This document shows positions 16,164-23,898 of a stretch of 64,000 bases of DNA, in pieces; position 1 is the stretch's first letter; each line of letters begins with the position of its first letter. A program made the translations under genes and the position numbers. Location of the stretch: contig NZ_CP139779.1 of assembly GCF_034421375.1 (NCBI RefSeq), positions 1,550,001 to 1,614,000 of the forward strand, in the 5' to 3' direction. The notes below the pieces were generated by a model, which had not been told where the DNA came from, did no database searches, and saw only the letters and a program-made list of their open reading frames with translations. Source of the stretch: Microbacterium invictum (GTDB lineage Bacteria > Actinomycetota > Actinomycetes > Actinomycetales > Microbacteriaceae).

Positions 16164-17459
16164 GTGAGCGACGGAACGCAGCAGCAGAAGGCCACCCTCA
16201 CGATCGGGGAACGCACCGCCGAATTCCCGGTACTGGCGGGGACGGACGGCATCCCGAGCGTCGACATCTCCACCTTGATGCGGCAGACGGGGCACACGAC
16301 CCTCGACTACGGATTCGTCAACACCTCGGCGACGAAGTCGGCGATCACCTTCATCGACGGCGATAAGGGCATCCTGCGCTACCGCGGGTACCCGATCGAG
16401 CAGCTGGCGAAGCACAGCACCTACCTCGAGGTCGCGTGGCTGCTCATCTACGGGGAGCTTCCCACCGCCGACGAACTCGCCGAATTCGACAATCGCATCC
16501 GTCGTCACACCCTGCTGCACGAAGACCTCAAGCGGTTCTTCTCCGCCCTTCCCCACACAGCGCACCCGATGTCGGTGCTCTCCGCAGCGACAGCGGCCCT
16601 CTCGACCTATTACGAGCGCGAGTCCGACCCGAACAATCCGGAGCACGTCGAGCTGAACACCATCCGGATGCTCGCGAAGCTCCCCGTGATCGCCGCCTAC
16701 GCGCACAAGAAGAGCGTCGGACAGGCTTTCCTCTACCCCGACAACTCGCTGAGCTTCGTGGACAACTTCCTCAAGCTCAACTTCGGCGTGCTCTCGGAGA
16801 TCTACGACGTCGATCCCGTGATGACCCGGGCCCTCGAGCGGCTGCTGATCCTCCACGAGGACCACGAGCAGAACGCCTCCACCTCGACGGTGCGCCTCGT
16901 CGGATCGACGGGGGCGAATCAGTTCTCCTCGATCTCGGCCGGCATCAATGCGCTCTACGGTCCGCTGCATGGTGGGGCGAACGAGGCGGTGCTGGAGATG
17001 CTCGGCCGCATCCGCGACTCGGGCGAGGGCGTCCGCCGCTTCGTCGAGCGCGTGAAGAACAAGGAAGACGGTGTGAAGCTCATGGGCTTCGGGCACCGGG
17101 TCTACAAGAACTACGACCCGCGCGCGAAGCTCGTGAAGGAGTCCGCCGACGAGGTCCTCGAGGCGCTCGGGGTGAGCGACCCGCTGCTGGACCTCGCGAA
17201 GGAGCTCGAGACGATCGCACTGGAGGACGACTACTTCAAAGAACGTCGCCTCTACCCGAACGTGGACTTCTACACGGGCGTGATCTATAAGGCGATGGGC
17301 TTCCCCACCCGCATGTTCACCGTGCTGTTCGCGATCGGGCGCCTGCCCGGCTGGCTCGCGCACTGGCGCGAGATGCAGCAGGATCCGCAGACGAAGATCG
17401 GTCGCCCGCAGCAGCTGTACACCGGAGCCGTGGAACGGAACTACCCCGGCCAGGGGTGA
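16164..17459 (+). CDS. gltA: Citrate synthase (type II)
   Basis: A 431-residue citrate synthase that condenses acetyl-CoA and oxaloacetate at the entry of the citric acid cycle. The catalytic residues are visible: histidine in PLHGGANEAVLEML, histidine in MGFGHRVYKNYDPRA, and aspartate in YPNVDFYTGVIYKAMGFP. The N-terminal beta-rich domain (TLTIGERTAEFPVLAGTDG) marks the type II hexameric form. GTG 16164 has GAGGAGG 4-5 nt upstream; upstream in-frame starts lack one. The 172-nt leader region holds a TAGGCT hexamer (16050-16055) that may be part of its promoter. The stop lies 12 nt from the stop of convergent dapD, with no obvious hairpin between. Confidence 0.97.
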   Translation: MSDGTQQQKATLTIGERTAEFPVLAGTDGIPSVDISTLMRQTGHTTLDYGFVNTSATKSAITFIDGDKGILRYRGYPIEQLAKHSTYLEVAWLLIYGELPTADELAEFDNRIRRHTLLHEDLKRFFSALPHTAHPMSVLSAATAALSTYYERESDPNNPEHVELNTIRMLAKLPVIAAYAHKKSVGQAFLYPDNSLSFVDNFLKLNFGVLSEIYDVDPVMTRALERLLILHEDHEQNASTSTVRLVGSTGANQFSSISAGINALYGPLHGGANEAVLEMLGRIRDSGEGVRRFVERVKNKEDGVKLMGFGHRVYKNYDPRAKLVKESADEVLEALGVSDPLLDLAKELETIALEDDYFKERRLYPNVDFYTGVIYKAMGFPTRMFTVLFAIGRLPGWLAHWREMQQDPQTKIGRPQQLYTGAVERNYPGQG

Positions 17460-17471
17460 CCAGGCCCGACG

Positions 17472-18428
17472 TCAGGCGTGCAGCGCCTCGTTGAGCGTGA
17501 CGCCGACTCCGGCCCGGCGCACCGCCTCGACGGCCCCGGTGATCGAGTTGCGGCGGTAGAGCAAGCCGTCGCGGCCCGACAGCTCCGCGCCCTTCACCAC
17601 GGGCTGTGCCCCGTCGGCGCGCAGAGGCTCGTCGGCGAGCACGACCTTGGTGCCGGCCGTCACGTAGAGGCCCGCCTCGACGACGCAGTCGTCGCCGAGG
17701 GAGATGCCGATGCCGGCGTTGGCGCCGAGGAGCGTGCGGCGGCCGATCGAGATGCGGTGCGCACCGCCGCCGGAGAGGGTGCCCATGATCGAGGCGCCGC
17801 CGCCGATGTCGCTTCCGTCGCCGACGACGACGCCCTGCGAGATTCGGCCCTCGACCATCGAGGCGCCGAGCGTCCCGGCGTTGAAGTTGACGAAACCCTC
17901 GTGCATGACGGTGGTCCCGGGGGACAGGTAGGCGCCCAGGCGCACCCGCGAGGCGTCGGCGATGCGAACCGCGGCGGGCGTGACGTAATCGAGCAGGCGC
18001 GGGAACTTGTCCAGGCCCTGCACCTGGATGCCGTCCCGGGCGAGGAACGGACGCAGCCGCGTGAGGTCATCGGGATGCATGGGGCCCGCGGTCGTCCAGG
18101 CGACGTTGGGCAGCTGGCCGAAGATCCCGTCGAGGTTCAGGTCGTTCGGAGCGACCAGGCGGTGCGACAGCGCGTGCAGGCGGAGGTACGCGTCCACGGT
18201 GGAGGTGGGCGGGTGGTCGAGATCGATCTCGATCGCGACGACCTGGATGTCCACGGCCCGGCGGGGATCGGGAACCGCGTGCCGTTCGACGTCGGAGGGG
18301 GCCAGCGCCGGATCGAAGCCGCTGGGGAGCCGACCGAGGCGCGGCTCGGGGAACCACGCGTCCAGAGCCGTGCCGTTCTCGGCGATCGTCGACAGCCCTA
18401 CGCCCCACACCCAGCGGTCTTCACCCAT
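17472..18428 (-). CDS. dapD: 2,3,4,5-tetrahydropyridine-2,6-dicarboxylate N-succinyltransferase
   Basis: A 318-residue left-handed beta-helix acyltransferase that transfers succinyl from succinyl-CoA to tetrahydrodipicolinate in the diaminopimelate pathway. The hexapeptide-repeat region runs from about residue 160 ([29 protein letters not shown]) through [29 protein letters not shown] to [12 protein letters not shown]. This is the actinobacterial (mycobacterial-like) DapD form with a distinct N-terminal domain. ATG 18428 is preceded by TACCGT 6 nt upstream, a leaderless arrangement. It is divergent from dapE, so two pathway genes share a ~70-bp promoter region. Confidence 0.95.
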   Translation of the reverse strand: MGEDRWVWGVGLSTIAENGTALDAWFPEPRLGRLPSGFDPALAPSDVERHAVPDPRRAVDIQVVAIEIDLDHPPTSTVDAYLRLHALSHRLVAPNDLNLDGIFGQLPNVAWTTAGPMHPDDLTRLRPFLARDGIQVQGLDKFPRLLDYVTPAAVRIADASRVRLGAYLSPGTTVMHEGFVNFNAGTLGASMVEGRISQGVVVGDGSDIGGGASIMGTLSGGGAHRISIGRRTLLGANAGIGISLGDDCVVEAGLYVTAGTKVVLADEPLRADGAQPVVKGAELSGRDGLLYRRNSITGAVEAVRRAGVGVTLNEALHA

Positions 18429-18434
18429 GCCTCC

Positions 18435-18440
18435 ACGGTA
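18435..18440 (-). promoter_or_regulatory. Leaderless -10 box for dapD
   Basis: TACCGT on the minus strand, 6 nt before the ATG at 18428; a TTCGGC hexamer lies 17 nt further upstream. Confidence 0.5.
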
Positions 18441-18486
18441 GCGAACCCGAGCCCCTCGCCGAACGGTCGGACACGGACATGCTGGG

Positions 18487-18492
18487 TAGACT
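18487..18492 (+). promoter_or_regulatory. Leaderless -10 box for dapE
   Basis: TAGACT, then 7 nt to GTG 18500. It decides the start: the ATG at 18479 lies upstream of the box. Confidence 0.5.
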
Positions 18493-18499
18493 CCAGGGC

Positions 18500-19573
18500 G
18501 TGCCCGCGATCGATCTGTCCGCGTCATCCGTGGATCTCACCCGGACCATCTGCGACATCCCCAGTGTCTCCGGCGAGGAGACCCCCCTTGCGGAGGCGAT
18601 CTTCGCGGCCGTCGCTGATCTGACCCACCTCGAGGTCTATCGCGACGGCGACACCATCGTGGCGCGGACGGATCTGGGGCGGGCCCAGCGGGTTGTGATC
18701 GCGGGGCACATCGACACCGTGCCGATCAACGCCAACGTGCCCACCCGCGACGTCGAGATCGACGGCGAGGCCTTCCTCTGGGGGCGGGGGACGGTCGACA
18801 TGAAGGCGGGCGTCGCGGTGCAGCTCAAGCTCGCCGCCGAACTGACGGCGCCTCGCGTCGACCTCACGTGGATGTGGTACGACCACGAAGAGGTCGACGC
18901 CGACCTCAACGGCCTCACCCGCCTCGCCCGGACGCGCCCCGACCTGTTCGCCGGGGATTTCGCGATCCTTGGCGAGCCCTCGAACGGAACAGTCGAGGGT
19001 GGGTGCAACGGCAACCTTCGCGCGATCGTCCGCACCTCCGGGGTGCGCGCCCACAGCGCACGGGCCTGGGTCGGGGTCAACGCCATCCACGCCGCGGCCC
19101 CCGCGCTGGCCCGACTGGCGGAGTACCGCCCGCGCGACGTCAGCGTCGACGGGCTGGTCTACCGCGAGGGGCTCAACGCCGTCCGCATCCACGGGGGCAT
19201 CGCCGGCAACGTCATCCCGGATGCCTGCGAGATCGAGGTCAACTACCGCTTCGCGCCGAGTCGCAGCGGCGAGGAAGCGGAGCGCCACGTCCGCGATGTC
19301 TTCGCGGGCTTCGACGTCGAGGTCGTCGATCTCGCCGAGGGGGCGCGACCCGGGCTCGACGCGCCGCTGGCCCAGGAGTTCGTCGACGCCGTCGGCGGAG
19401 AGCCCCGCCCCAAGTACGGGTGGACCGACGTCGCACGCTTCTCCGCCCTCGGGGTCCCCGCGGTGAACTACGGACCCGGCGATCCCCACCTGGCGCACCA
19501 CGACGCGGAGCGGGTGCCGATCGCTCAGATCGAGGACGTCGAGCGCGGGCTGCGCGCGTGGCTCGCGGACTGA
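18500..19573 (+). CDS. dapE: Succinyl-diaminopimelate desuccinylase
   Basis: A 357-residue M20-family di-zinc hydrolase that removes succinate from N-succinyl-LL-diaminopimelate. Metal and catalytic motifs are in order: AGHIDTVP (His and the following Asp), [10 protein letters not shown] (bridging Asp), DHEEVD (Glu pair), [13 protein letters not shown] and the late HHDAERVP histidine. The dimerisation domain lies between ([14 protein letters not shown]). GTG 18500 is preferred because a TAGACT -10 lies 7 nt upstream, inside what would be the longer form starting at 18479. The 3' end overlaps the next gene by 16 nt. Confidence 0.94.
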   Translation: MPAIDLSASSVDLTRTICDIPSVSGEETPLAEAIFAAVADLTHLEVYRDGDTIVARTDLGRAQRVVIAGHIDTVPINANVPTRDVEIDGEAFLWGRGTVDMKAGVAVQLKLAAELTAPRVDLTWMWYDHEEVDADLNGLTRLARTRPDLFAGDFAILGEPSNGTVEGGCNGNLRAIVRTSGVRAHSARAWVGVNAIHAAAPALARLAEYRPRDVSVDGLVYREGLNAVRIHGGIAGNVIPDACEIEVNYRFAPSRSGEEAERHVRDVFAGFDVEVVDLAEGARPGLDAPLAQEFVDAVGGEPRPKYGWTDVARFSALGVPAVNYGPGDPHLAHHDAERVPIAQIEDVERGLRAWLAD

Positions 19574-20787
19574 TCTCCTCGCTCGCCGCCCGCCCTGCCG
19601 GAGCGGTGCTGCTGCGTCATCCGGCGCTGTTCATCCTCGTCCTCTACGCGCTCGCACGGGCCGTGACCACCGGTCTGTTCCTCCTCGCCTCGGCCCTGGC
19701 CCCCGCGGGCAGCCGGTTCGGTCCCGGCGCGAGCCTCGCCGACTACATCGTCGGGTGGGATGCGCAGTGGTACTGGCTGATCGCGGTCGAGGGGTACCCC
19801 GCCGACCTGCCCCGCGACGCCGAGGGCACGGTCGGCGAGAATGCCTGGGCCTTCATGCCGGTCTTCCCGATCCTCGCGAGGGCGGTGGGGGTGCCGCTCG
19901 GTGCGTGGGGGGCGGGGGGAGTGCTCGTCGCACTCGCCGCGGGCTACGGCTGCTGCGTGCTGCTGTGGATGCTGCTGCGCGAGCGCATCGGCCGGATCGC
20001 GGCGATGTGGGCCGTGGCGTTCTTCGCATTCGCGCCCCTCGCGGCGATGTTCCAGGTCGCCTACGCCGAGACGCTGTTCCTCCTCCTCCTGCTGTGGGTC
20101 CTGCGGTGTCTGCAGACGCGGCGGTACGGGTGGCTCTACCCCGCGGTCATCCTGATGGCCTACACCCGTCCGGGCGTCCTGGCCGTGGCGCTGCTGTTCG
20201 GCCTGTACGGGATCCAGCGCCTCGTCCAGCGGCGCGTCGACCCGCTCCGCCGGGCGGAGGTCGTGCACATCCTCGCGCTCGGAGCGCTGGCGACGGCCGC
20301 CGGATTCTCCTGGACTTTCCTCGCCGGCGCGGTGACATCGGACCCGACGGCGTATCTGGACACCGAGCTGGCCTGGCGGCGGCTGTGGGTGGGTGACACC
20401 GGCGGGTTCCTGCCCTTCGAGGGCTGGGTCCAGGCGGCGGAGTTCTGGTTCGGGGTCTGGGGGCTTCCCGCGTGGCTCGGGTTCACGGTCCTCGGGCTCG
20501 GAACAGCCGCGGTGGGCGGCCTGCTGCTCTTCGAACCCCACATCGCCCGGCTCGGAGTCGAGGTGCGGCTGTGGGCGGTGAGCTATGTGGTGTACCTCTT
20601 GGCGGTCTTCTTCCCCCAGTCGAGCGTCTTCCGGCTGCTGCTGCCCCTCTCGCCCCTCTGGGGGGCGTTCGCCGCGCCGCGGCATCCGGCGTGGCGCGTA
20701 TCGATCCTCGCGTTGTGCGTGCTGGGTCAGTGGTGGTGGATCTGGAACATGTACGGTCTCGGGGTCTCGTTCTGGCAGATCCCCTGA
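19558..20787 (+). CDS. Polytopic membrane glycosyltransferase, Gpi18/PIG-V mannosyltransferase-like
   Basis: A ~409-residue integral membrane protein with about ten hydrophobic helices. The first external loop has VGWDAQWYWLIAVEGYP, matching the D-x-x-W/Y pattern of GT-C enzymes, and AYAETLFLLLLL resembles the PIG-V/Gpi18 YAE motif. Family members use polyprenyl-phosphate sugars to glycosylate lipids or proteins on the outer membrane face. GTG 19558 is the first plausible start and overlaps dapE by 16 nt, so translation is probably coupled; the dapE connection may be only transcriptional. The acceptor is unknown. Confidence 0.82.
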   Translation: MARGLISSLAARPAGAVLLRHPALFILVLYALARAVTTGLFLLASALAPAGSRFGPGASLADYIVGWDAQWYWLIAVEGYPADLPRDAEGTVGENAWAFMPVFPILARAVGVPLGAWGAGGVLVALAAGYGCCVLLWMLLRERIGRIAAMWAVAFFAFAPLAAMFQVAYAETLFLLLLLWVLRCLQTRRYGWLYPAVILMAYTRPGVLAVALLFGLYGIQRLVQRRVDPLRRAEVVHILALGALATAAGFSWTFLAGAVTSDPTAYLDTELAWRRLWVGDTGGFLPFEGWVQAAEFWFGVWGLPAWLGFTVLGLGTAAVGGLLLFEPHIARLGVEVRLWAVSYVVYLLAVFFPQSSVFRLLLPLSPLWGAFAAPRHPAWRVSILALCVLGQWWWIWNMYGLGVSFWQIP

Positions 20788-20878
20788 GCGATCCGCATCT
20801 TCGGGCGAGGGGCGACGCTGCGGTGTCCGGCGCACCCGATAAACTTGACCGGTATACCGACGACGAAAGGGAGCCGCG

Positions 20879-21049
20879 ATGGCAGCCATGAAGCCGCGAA
20901 CCGGGGATGGGCCGATGGAGGCCGTGAAGGAAGGGCGCCTCATCATCGTCCGCGTCCCGCTGGAAGGCGGTGGCCGTCTGGTGGTCTCCGTCAACGACGC
21001 GGAAGCGAAGGAGCTCTACGACGTCCTCGGCGAGGTCGTGGGCGCCTGA
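20879..21049 (+). CDS. DUF3117 small protein
   Basis: A 56-residue protein, MAAMKPRTGDGPMEAVKEGR at the N-terminus, then IIVRVPLEGGGRLVVSVNDAEAKELYDVLGEVVGA. This is the highly conserved actinobacterial DUF3117 family (Rv1211-like), of unknown function. AAAGGGAG lies 5-8 nt before the ATG. A TAAACT hexamer (20840-20845) is a possible -10. A terminator with a UUCG loop follows 27 nt after the stop. The gene is too short for many gene finders but unmistakable. Confidence 0.92.
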   Translation: MAAMKPRTGDGPMEAVKEGRLIIVRVPLEGGGRLVVSVNDAEAKELYDVLGEVVGA

Positions 21050-21075
21050 GTCCGCACCGCACACTCGACAGTCAG

Positions 21076-21101
21076 AGCGACCGGTCTTCGGGCCGGTCGT
21101 T
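21076..21101. terminator. Bidirectional terminator with cUUCGg tetraloop
   Basis: 21076-21086 pairs with 21091-21101 (11 bp, two G-U pairs) around TTCG. It lies between the convergent DUF3117 and O-methyltransferase genes and can serve both. Confidence 0.75.
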
Positions 21102-21109
21102 CTGCGTCG

Positions 21110-21748
21110 TCAGGCGTCCGCGCCGACCGTGGTCAGCTGGAGGAGGCTCTCGCCGACGATGGAGAGCGCGCCGATCACCGCGGAGGACGACAGCGTCTCC
21201 TGGATGAGCGATCGGTAGGCGGTGGTCACGGCGTCGCGTCGGACCGGGTCGGCCACCGCCCCGCCGCGCAGCACTCGGGGCACCAGCACCGTCCCGCCGA
21301 TGCGCGCCAGGCGCAGTCCGTGCTCGACGTATTCGAGCACGCCGTCGGGGTCGGCGTCGATGAGGACGATGTCGTAGGAGGCCTCGTTCATGCGGGGGAG
21401 CACCTCGGCGGCGCGACCGGTGATGAAGCGCGCGCGGGCCGCGGGGATGCGCGCGTCAGCGAAGGCCTGACGCGCGGCACCCAGGTGCTCGGGCTCGTTG
21501 TCGATCGTCGTGAGCGTCGCCCGCGGGGAGCCGTGCAGGAGCCAGAGGCCCGACACCCCTCCTCCGGTTCCGATCTCGACGATGTTCAGCGCGCGCGACG
21601 ACGCGGCGACGAGGGCGCACTGGGCTCCGACCGCCGCGCTGATCGGTGCGGCGCCGAGCTCGAGGGCGTGAGCCCTCGCGCGTGCGATGTGGTCGGGTTC
21701 GGGCGTCGCTTCGTCGGCGAAGCGGTGATTCGCGTCGTGCTCGCCCAT
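21110..21748 (-). CDS. SAM-dependent O-methyltransferase (class I)
   Basis: A 212-residue Rossmann-fold methyltransferase of the COG4122 O-methyltransferase group. The SAM motif is NIVEIGTGGGVSGLWLL (about residues 54-70), the acidic strand-2 residue is in TTIDNEPEHLGAARQAF, and motif III is YDIVLIDADPDGVLEYVEHGLRLARIGGTVL. The substrate is unknown; catechol-like substrates are known for some members. The start is supported by GGAAGGA upstream of ATG 21748. The neighbourhood (DUF3117, this gene, tatB, mrp, MgtE-like) resembles the mycobacterial Rv1211-Rv1234 region, where the homologue is Rv1220c. The sigE/rseA genes of that region are absent here. Confidence 0.9.
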   Translation of the reverse strand: MGEHDANHRFADEATPEPDHIARARAHALELGAAPISAAVGAQCALVAASSRALNIVEIGTGGGVSGLWLLHGSPRATLTTIDNEPEHLGAARQAFADARIPAARARFITGRAAEVLPRMNEASYDIVLIDADPDGVLEYVEHGLRLARIGGTVLVPRVLRGGAVADPVRRDAVTTAYRSLIQETLSSSAVIGALSIVGESLLQLTTVGADA

Positions 21749-21821
21749 GCGCTCGTCCTTCCTTCCGGCCTGCCGCCTCAGCCTACGGTGATCCGCGGGG
21801 CTGACTCCTCAGGCGCGGCGG

Positions 21822-21827
21822 TAATCT
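21822..21827 (+). promoter_or_regulatory. Leaderless -10 box for tatB
   Basis: TAATCT, then 6 nt to ATG 21834; CTGACT (21801-21806) is a poor -35 at a short 15-nt spacing. Confidence 0.5.
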
Positions 21828-21833
21828 GGACGC

Positions 21834-22214
21834 ATGTTCTTCGGGATCACGATCGAGAAGCTTCTGCTGATCGGCGTGATCGCCGCCCTCCTCATCGGTC
21901 CCGAGCGACTGCCCCGCTACGCCGAGTCGCTGGCCAGATTCACCCGCCGTACCCGCGACTTCCTGCAGGGCGCGAAAACCCGCGTCCGGGATGAGATGGG
22001 CTCGGACTTCGACGATGTCGACTGGAGGTCGCTGGACCCCCGCCAGTACGATCCCCGCCGGATCATCCGCGAAGCGCTCCTCGACGACGCGCCGGTGGCC
22101 ACCGTCCGCGCGGCGCAGGCGGCATCGGTGGTGACCGCGATGGAGGCTGCCCCCGCGCGGAAGACCTCGCTCAGCGCCGGGGAGCGGCCGCCGTTCGACA
22201 GCGAAGCCACCTGA
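21834..22214 (+). CDS. tatB: Sec-independent protein translocase subunit TatB
   Basis: A 126-residue protein with one N-terminal transmembrane helix (FGITIEKLLLIGVIAALLIG), the PERLP hinge and an amphipathic helix (RYAESLARFTRRTRDFLQGAKTRVRDEM), the TatA/B architecture. The acidic DDVDWRSLDPRQYDPRRIIREALL stretch is typical of actinobacterial TatB. It acts with TatC and TatA in export of folded proteins; those genes are not in the window. Its position next to mrp and the O-methyltransferase is conserved in actinobacteria. Confidence 0.92.
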   Translation: MFFGITIEKLLLIGVIAALLIGPERLPRYAESLARFTRRTRDFLQGAKTRVRDEMGSDFDDVDWRSLDPRQYDPRRIIREALLDDAPVATVRAAQAASVVTAMEAAPARKTSLSAGERPPFDSEAT

Positions 22215-22216
22215 TC

Positions 22217-23374
22217 TCACCGGGTGCGCAGCGGCAGTGCGCGGCCGGCGAGCCCTCTCGGTGAACGGGCGAGCAGCGCCGCGAGATCGTTGATCGCAAG
22301 GGCCGCGGGATCGTCGGGATGGGAGAGGACCACCGGTGTCCCGGCGTCTCCATCGGCGCGGAGGGCGGGACTGAGCGGGATCGAGGCGAGGAGTTCGACC
22401 GGCTCCGCCGTCGTCGACAGAGCGTCGGCGACCGCCGCCCCGCCTCCGGCGCCGAAGAGGTCGAGCGTCGTTCCGTCGGGGAGGGTCATCGGCGCCATCG
22501 TCTCGACCACGCCCACCACCCGCTGTCCGGTCTGCCGAGCGACGAGGCCACTGCGGACGGCGACATCGGCCGCCGCCGACTGCGGCGTCGTGGTCACCAG
22601 CACCTCGGCATCAGGGAGGAGCTGACCGACCGAGATGGCGATGTCACCGGTGCCCGGCGGCATGTCGAGCAGCAGGATGTCGAGGTCGCCGAACCAGACG
22701 TCGGTGAGGAACTGCTGCACCGTGCGATGAAGCATCGGTCCGCGCCAGGCGACCGCCCCGAGCGGCGCGTCGTCCGCTCCGCGCCTCAGGAACATCCCGA
22801 TCGAGACGACCTTCACCCCGTGCGCGACCGGGGGGATCATGAGGTCGTCGATGCGGGTCGGCTGCGGCACCGATCCGTCGGCGCCGACAAGTCCGAGCAG
22901 CCCCGGGATCGAGAACCCGTGGACATCCGCGTCGACGAGTCCCACCGACAGACCGGACGCCGCGAGCGAGACGGCGAGGTTGGCGGTGAGCGTGGACTTG
23001 CCGACACCGCCCTTGCCGCTGGTGACGGCGATCACACGGGTGAGGGAGCCCGGGCCGAAGGGCATCTCCCGCCGTGCCCGCCCTCCGCGCAGGCGCTCGG
23101 TGAGTGCTGCCCTCTCATCGGGGGTCATGACGCCGAGGGTGACGTCGACGTCGCGGATGCCGGGAACGGATGCCGCGGCGCGGCGCACGTCGGATTCGAT
23201 GCGATCGGACGCGGGGCAGCCGACGATCGTCAGTGCGATGGCGACGTGGGCGATCCCGTCGGCGGTGCGGACGTCTTTGACCATCTGCAGCTCGGAGAGC
23301 GGGCGCCGCAGTTCGGGGTCGCTCACCGCGCCGACGGCCGCGGCGACGGCCGAGGTCAGCGCCGCGTCGGTCAC
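22217..23374 (-). CDS. mrp: Mrp/NBP35-family P-loop ATPase, iron-sulfur cluster carrier type
   Basis: A 385-residue protein with an N-terminal DUF59/MIP18-like domain (residues ~5-95; VSDPELRRPLSELQMV, VGCPASDRIESDV) and a deviant-Walker ParA-like ATPase domain (TSGKGGVGKSTLTANLA, LVDADVHGFSIP, LLLDMPPGTGD). Homologues bind and transfer Fe-S clusters. The CxxC pair that holds the cluster in ApbC/NBP35 is absent: the position before FGAGGG reads TLPDGTTLDL. The start is GTG 23374, in a GTGA overlap with the upstream DUF1003 gene, so mgtE-like, DUF1003 and mrp form one operon. Confidence 0.93.
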   Translation of the reverse strand: MTDAALTSAVAAAVGAVSDPELRRPLSELQMVKDVRTADGIAHVAIALTIVGCPASDRIESDVRRAAASVPGIRDVDVTLGVMTPDERAALTERLRGGRARREMPFGPGSLTRVIAVTSGKGGVGKSTLTANLAVSLAASGLSVGLVDADVHGFSIPGLLGLVGADGSVPQPTRIDDLMIPPVAHGVKVVSIGMFLRRGADDAPLGAVAWRGPMLHRTVQQFLTDVWFGDLDILLLDMPPGTGDIAISVGQLLPDAEVLVTTTPQSAAADVAVRSGLVARQTGQRVVGVVETMAPMTLPDGTTLDLFGAGGGAAVADALSTTAEPVELLASIPLSPALRADGDAGTPVVLSHPDDPAALAINDLAALLARSPRGLAGRALPLRTR

Positions 23375-23898
23375 GGTCGCTCGCCGGGGGCGTCGCGCCG
23401 CTGGTCGAGATCCTCCAGCAGGGCACGCAGCTCGCTGCGAAGGGTGTCTTTGGTGACCACCTCGTCGGAGAAGTCGCGCAGGGTCATCCGCAGGGCCACG
23501 ATCTCGCGGGCGAGGTACTCGGTGTCGGCGAGGTTCCGCTCGGCGCGCTGACGATCCTGCTCGATCTGCACCCGGTCGCGGTCGTCCTGACGGTTCTGCG
23601 CGAGCAGGATCAGAGGCGCGGCGTACGACGCCTGCAGCGAGAGGACGAGGGTCAGGGCGGTGAACCCGAACTCCGCGGAATCGAACCGCAGCCAGATCGG
23701 CATGAGCGTGTTCCAGGCGATCCAGCTGACGCAAAAGAGCGTCAGACCGAGCAGGAACACCGGCGTGCCCATGTTTCGTGCGATCCACTCGGTGAATCGC
23801 CCGAATCGGTCGCGCGAGGGCTGCGGGGTACGGCTGAGGACCCCGGACCGCCCCCGCGGGGCGTCCAGCGACACGGCGCCGCGGTTGCCGCGCGCCAT
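23371..23898 (-). CDS. DUF1003 membrane protein
   Basis: A 175-residue protein with two adjacent transmembrane helices (GTPVFLLGLTLFCVSWIAWN and FGFTALTLVLSLQASYAAPLILLAQN), followed by a charged coiled-coil-like region (DRDRVQIEQDRQRAERNLADTEYLAREI). This is the DUF1003 family, common beside mgtE-like genes; function unknown. It sits between the MgtE-like gene and mrp with 1-nt and 4-nt overlaps, which indicates tight co-expression. Confidence 0.88.
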   Translation of the reverse strand: MARGNRGAVSLDAPRGRSGVLSRTPQPSRDRFGRFTEWIARNMGTPVFLLGLTLFCVSWIAWNTLMPIWLRFDSAEFGFTALTLVLSLQASYAAPLILLAQNRQDDRDRVQIEQDRQRAERNLADTEYLAREIVALRMTLRDFSDEVVTKDTLRSELRALLEDLDQRRDAPGERP

